Shown piece by piece: positions 41,758 to 50,154 of a DNA stretch of 64,000 nucleotides; position 1 is the first letter of the stretch, and the number at the start of each line of letters is the position of its first letter. The notes under the pieces were generated by a model. It was not told the DNA's origin. It saw only the letters and a list, made by a program, of their open reading frames with translations, and searched no databases. The DNA comes from Candidatus Saganbacteria bacterium (GTDB lineage Bacteria > Margulisbacteria > WOR-1 > XYC2-FULL-46-14 > XYC2-FULL-37-10): the NCBI GenBank assembly GCA_016223245.1, contig JACRPL010000012.1:52475-116474 (forward strand), written 5' to 3'. The position numbers and the translations under genes are program-made.

Positions 41758-42716
41758 CAATCCGGCTCCTTTTCGGCCTCGGCCGCAAGTTCTTCGATTA
41801 TTTTTGCTGCAGGCTTGATCGCGCGATCCTTTATCTTCCAAACATTTTCTCCCGAAAACACAATTCCCTGCTCGATATCGCCTTTTTGCGAGTTCACCAG
41901 CGCTTTCATGATGCAATATTGGAGCGAACAGCTTTTTAGGCAAAAATCGCAGCCGATAGGTTTTGGAGCGTTTTTATTTAGTATCTTATTTACGAATTCC
42001 GTCTTAATGGCGCGGCCAGGCATGCCGACTGGAGATGAAATGATCGCTATATCCTCTTGTTTTGCCGTTTGGTATCTTTGTTTATATTGGATTGCCGCAT
42101 TGCACTCTTCAGACAGGACAAAACGAGTCGCTATTTGAACGCCGCGCGCCCCAAGCTTCAACATTTTTACAATAGAAGCTCCGTTAATTATTCCTCCGGC
42201 GCCGATCACGGGAAGGCGAACTGCCTCCAAAACTTCGGGTACGATGTCCCATACGGAACGGTCAGTCCCCAAATGCCCGCCGGCTTCTTTTCCTTCGACA
42301 ACAACTGCCGCGGCTCCGCATTTTTCCGCGGTTTTTGCAAGCCGCGCCGAGGAAACAATCGATATTATCGGGGTCTTGCTTTCATGTCCGACCTTAAAAA
42401 TGTCCCTTGAGAACCCGGCGCCTGTAAAAACAACATCTATCTTTTCTCTGATGGCGGTATTTACGATCCCCAAGAATTCACGGGCGGCAAACATGATGTT
42501 TATCCCGACAATGCCGCCTAAAGCTTTATCCCGCGCGATCCTAATTTCGCGCGCAAGCTCCTCAAAAGTCATGCCGGAGGCGCCAATGACCCCTATCCCT
42601 CCGGCCGCGGCAACGGCTCCAGCAAGATTTCCCGTCGAGATCCTGACAGCCATGCCGCCTTGTATTATCGGCACCCTGGCGGCCAGGCCGCCGATCTGTA
42701 ATTCAGGAAGTTTCAC
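41757..42716 (-). CDS. fabK: FabK-like enoyl-ACP reductase (NMO-family flavoprotein)
   Basis: 319 residues, FMN TIM-barrel of the nitronate monooxygenase/FabK family: PIIQGGMAVRISTGNLAGAVAAAGGIGVIG, VVVEGKEAGGHLG, IGAGGIINGASIVKMLKLGARGVQIATRF. A Cys-rich stretch CDFCLKSCSLQYC near residue 262-274 is known to me from some nitronate monooxygenase-like members. Position between acpP and fabF argues for the enoyl-reductase role, since no FabI or FabL is in the operon; a nitronate monooxygenase is the alternative. Seven bases after acpP. Confidence 0.8.
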   Translation of the reverse strand: MKLPELQIGGLAARVPIIQGGMAVRISTGNLAGAVAAAGGIGVIGASGMTFEELAREIRIARDKALGGIVGINIMFAAREFLGIVNTAIREKIDVVFTGAGFSRDIFKVGHESKTPIISIVSSARLAKTAEKCGAAAVVVEGKEAGGHLGTDRSVWDIVPEVLEAVRLPVIGAGGIINGASIVKMLKLGARGVQIATRFVLSEECNAAIQYKQRYQTAKQEDIAIISSPVGMPGRAIKTEFVNKILNKNAPKPIGCDFCLKSCSLQYCIMKALVNSQKGDIEQGIVFSGENVWKIKDRAIKPAAKIIEELAAEAEKEPD

Positions 42717-42723
42717 TTATGAC

Positions 42724-42966
42724 CTACTTTGCGTGGGACAAAATATATGATACTGTATCGCCCACGGTTTTAATTTTTTCAGCGTCCTCATCGGGGATCT
42801 CCGTGCTGAAAGCTTCCTCAAGAGCCATAACGAGTTCCACCGTATCCAATGAATCCGCGCCCAAATCGTCAACATATGAAGATTCTCTTTTGACTTCAGC
42901 GTCAGAAACGCCCAATTGCTCGACAACGACTTTCTTAACCTTTTCCAGAACTTCTGATTCGTTCAT
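42724..42966 (-). CDS. acpP: Acyl carrier protein
   Basis: 80 residues, acidic helical bundle; the phosphopantetheine serine is in [16 protein letters not shown]. Strong Shine-Dalgarno (AGGAGGTGAAAGA) before ATG 42966, consistent with high expression. Carries the growing acyl chain for the surrounding Fab enzymes. Confidence 0.97.
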   Translation of the reverse strand: MNESEVLEKVKKVVVEQLGVSDAEVKRESSYVDDLGADSLDTVELVMALEEAFSTEIPDEDAEKIKTVGDTVSYILSHAK

Positions 42967-42980
42967 TCTTTCACCTCCTA

Positions 42981-43730
42981 TTATGTGTTCATGAGCATTC
43001 CGCCGTTAACGTTGATAACTTGTCCTGTAATGTAATCCGATTCGGGACTAGCTAAAAACAAAACGGCAGCTGCTACGTCTTCAGGCGTACCCATCTTATT
43101 CATAGGAACTTGGGCCAACATCGCTTTTTTTACATCTTCAGTCAACTTGTCCGTCATCGCGGTCTGGATAAATCCTGGAGCCACGGCGTTTGCGCATACT
43201 CCGCGGCTTGCCAGCTCGCGAGCAACTGTTTTTGTGAAACCAATGACTCCCGCTTTTGACGCCGCATAATTTGCCTGGCCAAAATTCCCCATCTCGCCAA
43301 CAATCGATGCGATGCTTATTATTTTACCAGACCTTTGCCTGGCCATCAAAGTTGAAATGATTTTTGTACAATTAAATACGCCTGTAAGGTTGACCGAGAT
43401 CACAGAGCTCCAATCTTCCGGCTTCATTCTCATTAGCAAGCCATCTTTTGTGATCCCAGCATTGTTGACCAAGATATCAATTTTGCCCATTTGGGCGACC
43501 GCTTGCTTGACGCCCTCTTCCACATCGCAAAAATCAGATACATTGGATTTAAGCGCCATTGTTTTGACCCCAAGAGATCGGATCTCTTCCGATGTCTTTG
43601 CCGCTAATTCCAAATTGATGTCTGATACTATTATATCCGCACCTTCTTTGGCCAGCGAAAACGCGATCGCGCGGCCAATCCCTTGGGCGGCGCCAGTTAT
43701 AAAAGCGACTTTACCTTCAAGCTTCGACAT
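42981..43730 (-). CDS. fabG: FabG, 3-oxoacyl-ACP reductase
   Basis: 249 residues, short-chain dehydrogenase. NADPH site [17 protein letters not shown], catalytic Ser in [13 protein letters not shown] and YxxxK in [12 protein letters not shown]; ends GMLMNT near the usual length. First reduction step in chain elongation. Overlaps fabD by 14 bases. Confidence 0.95.
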   Translation of the reverse strand: MSKLEGKVAFITGAAQGIGRAIAFSLAKEGADIIVSDINLELAAKTSEEIRSLGVKTMALKSNVSDFCDVEEGVKQAVAQMGKIDILVNNAGITKDGLLMRMKPEDWSSVISVNLTGVFNCTKIISTLMARQRSGKIISIASIVGEMGNFGQANYAASKAGVIGFTKTVARELASRGVCANAVAPGFIQTAMTDKLTEDVKKAMLAQVPMNKMGTPEDVAAAVLFLASPESDYITGQVINVNGGMLMNT

Positions 43731-44595
43731 AAGTTTTAACCTCCGCTTCTGGATCTATTTTTTTGATCAAATCGCTCAACACTTTTCCGGGACCTACTTC
43801 TATATATGTTGTCACACCAAGAGATCTCATTTTCAGGATCGAATTAACCCACAAAACCGAACCGGTCACTTGATTATACAAGTTTTTCCTGATTTCTTCA
43901 GCCGATTTTTCCACATCGGCATTTATATTAGCAATAACAGGCACTAAAGATTCTTTTATATCAGCTTGATCCAGTTTCATTTTTAATTTATCGGCCGCAG
44001 GTTTCATCAGAGAGCAATGGAAAGGAGCCGATACCGCAAGAGAAATCACTCTTTTAGCGCCTGCCTCTTTGCACAACCTGCCGGCTTCTTTGACCGAAAT
44101 CTTATTTCCCGAAATTACTATTTGGTCCGGGGAATTAAAATTGGCAAGTTCAACTACTCCAAGATGCGAAGCTTTTTTACAGCAATCGATAACTTTATCT
44201 TTAGATAAGTTCAAAACGGCGGACATAGCGCCGACGCCCAAAGCCACCGCCTCCTGCATGAACTTGCCCCTAAAATGCACAAGTCTTAGTGCATCTTTAA
44301 ATGAAAAAGAACCAGCCGCAACTAAAGCTGAATATTCACCAAGCGAATGCCCGGCAACATAATCTGGCTTGAGCCCTCTATTTTTCAGGATGTCGTTTGC
44401 CGCAACACTAACTGCCAGTATCGCCGGCTGGCTTAATTCTGTTCTCTTAAGCTCATCTTCGGGGCCCTCAAAACAAATTTTCAAAAGATCTAAGCCAAGT
44501 ATTTCATTGGCTTCGGCTAAATAATCCTCTGCGAAACCCTTCCCCATTCCGACAAATTGCGCCCCCTGCCCCGGAAATATGAAAGCTGTTTTCAC
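43717..44595 (-). CDS. fabD: FabD, malonyl-CoA:ACP transacylase
   Basis: 292 residues. FPGQGAQFVGMGKG opens the protein; nucleophile Ser in GHSLGEYSALVAAG; catalytic His in VSAPFHCSLMKP. Loads malonyl units onto AcpP. Separated from etfA by a nested palindromic repeat, otherwise within the same operon. Confidence 0.95.
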   Translation of the reverse strand: MKTAFIFPGQGAQFVGMGKGFAEDYLAEANEILGLDLLKICFEGPEDELKRTELSQPAILAVSVAANDILKNRGLKPDYVAGHSLGEYSALVAAGSFSFKDALRLVHFRGKFMQEAVALGVGAMSAVLNLSKDKVIDCCKKASHLGVVELANFNSPDQIVISGNKISVKEAGRLCKEAGAKRVISLAVSAPFHCSLMKPAADKLKMKLDQADIKESLVPVIANINADVEKSAEEIRKNLYNQVTGSVLWVNSILKMRSLGVTTYIEVGPGKVLSDLIKKIDPEAEVKTYVEA

Positions 44596-44599
44596 CTGT

Positions 44600-44666
44600 A
44601 CCCCCTCTCATTCTCCCCCTTATCAAGGGGGAGATGTCCCGAGCGCAGTCGAGGGACAGAGGGGGT
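44600..44666. repeat. Nested palindromic repeat, copy 3
   Basis: Outer ACCCCCTCT (44600-44608) and AGAGGGGGT (44658-44666), inner TCTCCCCCTT-ATC-AAGGGGGAGA (44612-44634), plus GTCCC/GGGAC (44636-44656). Inserted between etfA and fabD; the last base of the outer arm is the first of the etfA stop triplet on the plus strand. Confidence 0.85.
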
Positions 44667-45892
44667 CACCCCCTGATCTCCTTGATCTTTTTTATCAAAG
44701 CAGGTATCACTTCCAAACAATCTCCAACTATCCCATATGCCGCGACTTTGAATATCGGGGCATCCGGGTCTTTATTGATGGCAATGATCGTATCGGATCC
44801 CTGCATGCCGACTAAATGCTGAATTTTGCCTGATATGCCGCAAGCAATATATAATTTCGGGGCAACGGTCTTTCCTGTTTGCCCTACCTGATGGTGGGCC
44901 GATATCCAGCCAGCGTCAACTGTAGCGCGAGACGCGCCAACTGCTCCCGACAATACCGATGCCAGCTCTTCGATCAATTTAAAATTCTTCGGATCGCCGA
45001 TCCCGCGTCCGCCCGAAACAATTATTTCCGCTTCCTGCAAATTAACTTTTGCTGATTCGTCTTTGATCGATTGCAATATCTTAACGAGAAGATCGGCATC
45101 ATCAATGATCGGATCAAAATTTATAATATTACCTTGTTGGGATTTGGGAGTTGGAAGTTGGGATTTTTTGAATACTTTTGGTCTTACGGTTGACATTTGC
45201 GGACGGTGATTCGGAGCAATGATCGTCGCCATGATATTCCCGCCGAATGCCGGACGCGTCTGCTGTAATATCTTTTTTTCAGGATCGATCGACAATGCAG
45301 TGCAATCGGCCGTAAGCCCGGCATTGACCCTGATCGCAAGCCTAGCGGCAAGATCGCGGCCTAAAGTCGTAGCGCCCATTAAAAAGATCTCAGGTTTAAA
45401 TTTGCGGATCATTTCGGTTATTGTTCTAGAGTATGGGGCGGTTCTATAGCTTCTAAATTCATCGTGTACTGATAAATAAACCTTGTCGGCGCCGTAAGAA
45501 AATATTTCGGACAGGTTTTTTTCGATATTTTTATCCCCAAGAAGTACTGCAGCTACTTCGCATTTAAGGTCCGCCGCCAATTTCTTTGCTTCGGTCAAGA
45601 GTTCAAAAGTTACGAGGTGCATTTCGCCGTCCCTGTGCTCGGCAAAAACCCAGATATTTTTATAAGATGAAAGATCGGCTGTACCTGATCTTGATTCTTC
45701 TTTTTTTAGGTCGATCGCCAATAATTTACAGGCTGTGACGCATGCTCCGCAAAGTGTGCACTTAAGCATATCAATTACTGCAAGCTTCTTTTGTGTTCCT
45801 TCACGCGCATTCATTGAAATAGCGCCAAAAGGACAAGCCTTAACGCACAGCGTGCATCCGGTGCATAAATTATCTAATATTTTAATGCCCAT
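44666..45892 (-). CDS. etfA: EtfA with N-terminal ferredoxin domain
   Basis: 408 residues from ATG 45892 (GAGGGAAAAT ahead; the longer frame to 45949 runs into a repeat). N-terminal two-[4Fe-4S] ferredoxin: CTGCTLCVKACP and CTLCGACVTACK. Then electron-transfer flavoprotein alpha, with FAD-binding LYIACGISGKIQHLVGMQGSDTIIAINKDP. Ferredoxin-extended EtfA occurs in anaerobes, where ETF can link to ferredoxin or bifurcating dehydrogenases; bifurcation here is only a possibility. Odd: residues ~243-253 (SQLPTPKSQQG) look repeat-derived, in the hinge between the two ETF domains. Confidence 0.92.
   Translation of the reverse strand: MGIKILDNLCTGCTLCVKACPFGAISMNAREGTQKKLAVIDMLKCTLCGACVTACKLLAIDLKKEESRSGTADLSSYKNIWVFAEHRDGEMHLVTFELLTEAKKLAADLKCEVAAVLLGDKNIEKNLSEIFSYGADKVYLSVHDEFRSYRTAPYSRTITEMIRKFKPEIFLMGATTLGRDLAARLAIRVNAGLTADCTALSIDPEKKILQQTRPAFGGNIMATIIAPNHRPQMSTVRPKVFKKSQLPTPKSQQGNIINFDPIIDDADLLVKILQSIKDESAKVNLQEAEIIVSGGRGIGDPKNFKLIEELASVLSGAVGASRATVDAGWISAHHQVGQTGKTVAPKLYIACGISGKIQHLVGMQGSDTIIAINKDPDAPIFKVAAYGIVGDCLEVIPALIKKIKEIRG
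45132..45167. repeat. Repeat-derived segment inside etfA
   Basis: On the minus strand reads TCCCAACTTCCAACTCCCAA ATCCCAACAAGG, a low-complexity cccaact/ttccaa pattern also seen at 31811-31841 between genes. In frame here, encoding a short polar linker. Confidence 0.6.
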
Positions 45893-45901
45893 ATTTTCCC
45901 T

Positions 45902-45991
45902 CAACTCACCCACTCCCCTCCGCCTTCGGCGGTTTCCCCTCTCCCTCACTTAATAAGAGAGGGAGAGGGGATAAAGGGGTGAGGGTGAGTT
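45902..45991. repeat. Nested palindromic repeat, copy 4
   Basis: Outer AACTCACCC... (45903-45919) and ...GGGTGAGTT (45975-45991), inner CCCCTCTCCCTC (45937-45948) and GAGGGAGAGGGG (45959-45970), plus a CCGCC-TTC-GGCGG hairpin (45920-45932). Lies between etfB and etfA and abuts the etfB stop codon. Confidence 0.85.
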
Positions 45992-46772
45992 AAATGATCT
46001 TCCTCTCTTTTAATTTTGAGACAAGCTTGCTCACGACTTCATCCGTTGATCCAGACATTATTTCCCCTGCCCCTTTTGGCTGCGGTGAAAATATCTTGAC
46101 CACTCTTGTTGGAGATCCGTTGAGCCCTATCTTCATAGAGTCGGCCTCGATATCAGCGGCGCTCATGACTTTTGCTTCCGTCTTCTTTGCTTTCATCATG
46201 CCTTTTAGAGAGGGGATCCTTGGTTCGTTTATTTGTTTTACGACAGTTAACACGCAAGGGAGTGGAATTGATACGACTTCGTTTGCTTCTTCCAGCAATC
46301 TTTCGACTTTTGCGGTATTCCCGTCAACTTCAACTTTTACGGCAAATGTCGCTTGAGGGATATTGAGCCATTCCGCGATCCCAGGCCCTACTTGCGCCGT
46401 ATCCCCGTCGATTGCTTGTTTGCCGCAAAATATCACATCGAACTTGCCAAGCTTCTTGATCGTCTGGGCTAGAGTATACGATGTTGCCCAGGTATCGGAT
46501 CCGGCAAATGCACGGTCAGAAACAAGAACGATTTCGTCCGCGCCCATTGCAACAGCTTGTTTCAAAGCTTCTTTTGCTTGTGGAGGGCCCATTGTGACGA
46601 CGGTGACGCGGCCTCCGTGTTTTTCGCGAAGCCTAAGAGCTTCTTCAATTGCGCATTCATCGAATGGATTTACGATGGAAGGCACACCCTCGCGAATGAG
46701 CGTATTCGTTTCGGGGTTTATCTTAACTTCCGTAGTGTCCGGAACTTGTTTGATACAAACAACTATTTCCAT
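45990..46772 (-). CDS. etfB: EtfB, electron-transfer flavoprotein beta
   Basis: 260 residues. Begins MEIVVCIKQVPDTTEVKINP; AMP/FAD-binding region EIVLVSDRAFAGSDTWATSYTLAQ and KQAIDGDTAQVGPG are family marks. Forms the ETF heterodimer with EtfA and accepts electrons from the acyl-CoA dehydrogenase encoded just upstream (stop and start share one base). Confidence 0.95.
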   Translation of the reverse strand: MEIVVCIKQVPDTTEVKINPETNTLIREGVPSIVNPFDECAIEEALRLREKHGGRVTVVTMGPPQAKEALKQAVAMGADEIVLVSDRAFAGSDTWATSYTLAQTIKKLGKFDVIFCGKQAIDGDTAQVGPGIAEWLNIPQATFAVKVEVDGNTAKVERLLEEANEVVSIPLPCVLTVVKQINEPRIPSLKGMMKAKKTEAKVMSAADIEADSMKIGLNGSPTRVVKIFSPQPKGAGEIMSGSTDEVVSKLVSKLKERKII

Positions 46773-47932
46773 TAGCCGTGTTTAACGCTTTCCTTAATTA
46801 AGGACAATCCGATCTGGTTTCGCTGTATCTGGTTTGTCCCTTCATAGATTTGTGTTATTTTTGCATCTCTTGCCATTTTTTCCACCGGATATTCTTTCAT
46901 GTATCCATATCCGCCAAGAACTTGGATCGCATCGATTGTAACTTTCATCGCAGTATCAGATGCGAAAAGTTTTGCTTCTGATGCCGGGAGAGTATAATCT
47001 TTCGCCCCGTTGTCGATCATCCTGGCGCAAGCGTAAACTAGCGCGCGGGCCGCTTCGATCCCAGTTGCCATATCGGCCAATATATGCTGGATCGCTTGGA
47101 TCGCGATAATAGGTTTGCCGAATTGAACTCTTTGTTTGGCATATTTGATCGATTCATCAAGCGCGCCTTGCGCGATGCCTACAGCTTGAGCTCCAATGCC
47201 CGGCCTTGTAAGATCGAGCGTTTTCATGGCAACGATAAATCCCATGCCCTCGCGGCCTAAAAGCTGGCTCTTATGAACCTTGCATTCCTGGAATACAAGT
47301 TCTCGAGTAGCGGAACAGCGGATGCCCATTTTATTTTCTTTTTTCCCGAAGGTGAATCCCGGCGCGCCCTTTTCTACGATAAATGCAGAAGCTCCTCTCG
47401 GCCCTTTGCTTTTATCGGTGATAGCTATTACAGAATAAGTTTCGGCTTCGCCGCCGTTTGTTATCCATTGCTTTGTTCCGTTTAAAACATAATAGTCGCC
47501 TTCTTTTCTGGCCGTTGTCTCAAGACCTGCCGCGTCTGACCCTGCGCTTGCTTCGGTCAAGCCAAATGCCGCGAGTTTTTTCCCTGCAGCGATCTCCGGC
47601 ATGTATTTTTTCTTTTGTTCTTCGGTGCCGAATAACAGTATCGGGGTCGAGCCTAACGCCGACGCGGCAAAAGTGACTCCTACTCCGCCGCAAACGCGGC
47701 TTATCTCTTCTGTCACAAGGCAGAAATTAAATACGCTCTGCCCCATGCCGCCAAGCTCTTCGGGGATATATAGCCCGCATAGGTCGGCATCCGAGAACGC
47801 TTTCATTGCTTCCCAGGGGAATTCGCCTTTTTCATCCCATTCCGCCCTTTTAGGCAGAACTTTTTCTACCGCTACTTTTCGCGCCAAGTCCCTGATCATC
47901 TGCTGTTCTTCGGTCAACCCATAATTAAGCAT
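46772..47932 (-). CDS. Acyl-CoA dehydrogenase
   Basis: 386 residues, normal length. FAD-binding AFGLTEASAGSDAAG and QWITNGGEAETY; C-terminal QIYEGTNQIQRNQIGLSLIKE with the Glu of YEGTNQIQR at the position of the catalytic base in short-chain (butyryl-type) enzymes. Works with EtfAB. Its placement between fabH and etfB, inside a fatty-acid synthesis operon, is unusual. Confidence 0.93.
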   Translation of the reverse strand: MLNYGLTEEQQMIRDLARKVAVEKVLPKRAEWDEKGEFPWEAMKAFSDADLCGLYIPEELGGMGQSVFNFCLVTEEISRVCGGVGVTFAASALGSTPILLFGTEEQKKKYMPEIAAGKKLAAFGLTEASAGSDAAGLETTARKEGDYYVLNGTKQWITNGGEAETYSVIAITDKSKGPRGASAFIVEKGAPGFTFGKKENKMGIRCSATRELVFQECKVHKSQLLGREGMGFIVAMKTLDLTRPGIGAQAVGIAQGALDESIKYAKQRVQFGKPIIAIQAIQHILADMATGIEAARALVYACARMIDNGAKDYTLPASEAKLFASDTAMKVTIDAIQVLGGYGYMKEYPVEKMARDAKITQIYEGTNQIQRNQIGLSLIKESVKHG

Positions 47933-47937
47933 TTATT

Positions 47938-48873
47938 TTACCCCCATCTTATTACATTGGCGCCATATGTCAGCCCCGCACCGAAACCCGCAAGCACTAC
48001 AATGCCGCCTTTATGGACTTTTTTATCGGCAACCGCCTCATCCAATGCGATCGGGATCGATGCTGCGGACGTATTGCCATATTTTTGCAAATTAACATAT
48101 ACTTTATCTTTTGGCAAGTTGAATTTTTTGATAACGTGGTCGATTATCCTGATATTTGCCTGGTGCGGTATCAAAAGACCGATATTAGACATTGATAGAT
48201 TTGTTAATCTTAATACTTCCAGTACCGACTCCTCGAGCGCGCGCACTGCGAATTTAAAAACCTCTTTGCCGTCCATGCAAATAAATCCTTTTTGCGGCAT
48301 TACAAGAAATTTCCCACCCTCGCCTTTAACTTTAAGATAACTTCCGAGGATCCCACAATCCTCGTTCGTGGCTTGAAGGACAACAGCTCCTGCCCCATCG
48401 CCAAAAAGTATGCATATGTTCCGGTCCTTCCAGTCAACATATTTAGTTAAAGTATCCGCGCCAACAACCAGGATATTCTTATAAGTCCCGGTTTCTATAT
48501 ACTTGGAAGCGACAGACATCGCGAAATTAAAACCGGAACATGCCGCAGACACATCAAATCCCGCCGCATTTGTTGCCCCAAGCTTATCCTGGATGACGCA
48601 GGCTACAGACGGGAATAAGACGTCAGGCGTGCACGTGGCGACTATAATGAGTTCAATGTCTTTTTTGGATAATTTTGCGGATTCGATGGCTCTTTTTGAA
48701 GCCTCGTAGGCGAGATCGGATGTCGCAGTCTTTTCGTCGGACACCCTGCGCTCTATGATCCCAGTCCTTGCGCGTATCCATTCGTCGGACGTTTCCACTT
48801 TCTTTTCAAGGTCTAAATTCGTTACAACGCCTTGCGGAACAAAAGATCCGGTCCCCAAAATTCTAGCTCTCAC
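47938..48873 (-). CDS. fabH: FabH, beta-ketoacyl-ACP synthase III
   Basis: 311 residues. Starts chains from acyl-CoA plus malonyl-ACP. Triad: Cys in DVSAACSGFNFAMSVA, His in LLIPHQANIRIID, Asn in YGNTSAASIPIALDEA. Overlaps plsX by 4 bases upstream; 5 bases from the acyl-CoA dehydrogenase. Confidence 0.95.
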   Translation of the reverse strand: MRARILGTGSFVPQGVVTNLDLEKKVETSDEWIRARTGIIERRVSDEKTATSDLAYEASKRAIESAKLSKKDIELIIVATCTPDVLFPSVACVIQDKLGATNAAGFDVSAACSGFNFAMSVASKYIETGTYKNILVVGADTLTKYVDWKDRNICILFGDGAGAVVLQATNEDCGILGSYLKVKGEGGKFLVMPQKGFICMDGKEVFKFAVRALEESVLEVLRLTNLSMSNIGLLIPHQANIRIIDHVIKKFNLPKDKVYVNLQKYGNTSAASIPIALDEAVADKKVHKGGIVVLAGFGAGLTYGANVIRWG

Positions 48874-49859
48874 TTGCTTTCCTCTTGTTTAATGCATTCG
48901 ACTATATTTTCTTTGACCGATTCGTTCGCGACCCTTATCGCGTTCATAATCGCGCGGGCTTTTGCCCTGCCGTGCGCCTTGACGCACACGCCATTAACGC
49001 CCAATAGCTGGGCGCCGCCGTATTCATCATAATCGATCTTCTTTTTTAAACCGTTAAAAGCCGGCATCATGAACAAGGCGCCGATCTTGGCAAGGGCGCT
49101 TTTCGATATCTCTTTTTTTAGCAGGTCGATTATCCGGTACGAGATGCTTTCGGCCAATTTAAGGACTAAATTCCCGACAAAGCCGTCGCAGACCACAACG
49201 TCGACATTGCCCGAAAGTATTTCCTTGCTTTCAACGTTGCCGATAAAATTAATGTTCGATTGTGACAACAATTCCCACGCCGCCTGCGTCAATTCGTTGC
49301 CTTTTTCTTTTTCTTCGCCGATATTGAGCAATCCGACCCTTGGCCGATATATATGCATTACATGTTCGGCATAAAGGCTCCCCATCTCGCCGAATTGCTG
49401 GAGGTGCTTCGGCTTGTTGTCGACATTCGCCCCCATATCAAGAAGCAGGACCCTCGAATTTTCAGTGGGAAAAACAGTAGCTATTGCCGGCCTCTCAACC
49501 CCTGAAATCCGCCCCAGCTTGAACAAGGATCCGGCCATAAAAGCGCCCGTATTCCCGGCCGACACTACAGCCGATACAGTCCCGCTTTTCAACAAGTCGA
49601 GCGCAACATTGATCGATGCGTCTTTTTTTTCGCGGATGGCGGATACAGGCGATTCGTTCATCCCGATATTCTGCGTTGCATTGTGTATATCTATATGGCC
49701 AATAAACTTTTGCTTTTGTATGATATTCGCGAGCCGATCCGTTTCCCCAATAAGCGTTATATCAAGCCCCGGAGTATTAGACAACGCAAGAATTGCGCCT
49801 TTGATAGTTTCTTCGGGCGCGAAATCCCCGCCCATTGCATCTACGGCGATCCTTCCCAC
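48870..49859 (-). CDS. plsX: PlsX, phosphate acyltransferase
   Basis: 329 residues. Makes acyl-phosphate from acyl-ACP for phospholipid synthesis. Begins GRIAVDAMGGDFAPEETIKGA; VSAGNTGAFMAGSLFKLGR, LLDMGANVDNKP and VVCDGFVGNLVLKLAE are family marks. Six bases after rpmF; the rpmF-plsX-fabH order is common in bacteria. Confidence 0.95.
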   Translation of the reverse strand: MGRIAVDAMGGDFAPEETIKGAILALSNTPGLDITLIGETDRLANIIQKQKFIGHIDIHNATQNIGMNESPVSAIREKKDASINVALDLLKSGTVSAVVSAGNTGAFMAGSLFKLGRISGVERPAIATVFPTENSRVLLLDMGANVDNKPKHLQQFGEMGSLYAEHVMHIYRPRVGLLNIGEEKEKGNELTQAAWELLSQSNINFIGNVESKEILSGNVDVVVCDGFVGNLVLKLAESISYRIIDLLKKEISKSALAKIGALFMMPAFNGLKKKIDYDEYGGAQLLGVNGVCVKAHGRAKARAIMNAIRVANESVKENIVECIKQEESK

Positions 49860-49865
49860 TATATG

Positions 49866-50072
49866 TTATTTCTCCTTGGCTTTATTCTTTTTTTGCTTGA
49901 CCCTGATTACCGCGCGGCCCTTATACGTTCCGCAAGCGGCGCACGCATAATGCGGGCGCTTTGGGGCCCCGCATGATGGACATGCTCCAACCCCCGGCAG
50001 GTGGGCCCTAAAACTTTCGGCTCTTCTTTTTCCCTGCCTTGATCTGCTGTGTCGCTTCTTTGGTACTGGCAT
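49866..50072 (-). CDS. rpmF: Ribosomal protein L32
   Basis: 68 residues. MPVPKKRHSRSRQGKRRAE is the classical N-terminus; zinc ligands CPSCG and CAACG present, so it is the zinc-binding form. First gene of the lipid operon; GGGGGGAAAATTAC precedes the ATG. The DUF177 (YceD) gene that often precedes rpmF is absent. Confidence 0.97.
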   Translation of the reverse strand: MPVPKKRHSRSRQGKRRAESFRAHLPGVGACPSCGAPKRPHYACAACGTYKGRAVIRVKQKKNKAKEK

Positions 50073-50125
50073 GTAATTTTCCCCCCTTATTTGGCCGAAT
50101 ACTTTTCATCGCATAACAAATTTTA

Positions 50126-50154
50126 ATTATACGGGTTTAGATTTTCTTTGTCAA
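50126..50154 (-). promoter_or_regulatory. Consensus sigma70 promoter of rpmF-fab operon
   Basis: Minus strand TTGACA (50154-50149), 17-base spacer, TATAAT (50131-50126), matching consensus fully, 54 bases upstream of the rpmF ATG. The -35 box overlaps the last codons of the MFS gene. Should drive rpmF through fabF and perhaps the SprA-like gene. Confidence 0.85.

Noticed and set aside
41757..42716. FabK cysteine cluster as a novel metal site
   Set aside because: Similar Cys-rich stretches are known in nitronate monooxygenase-like members, so not novel.
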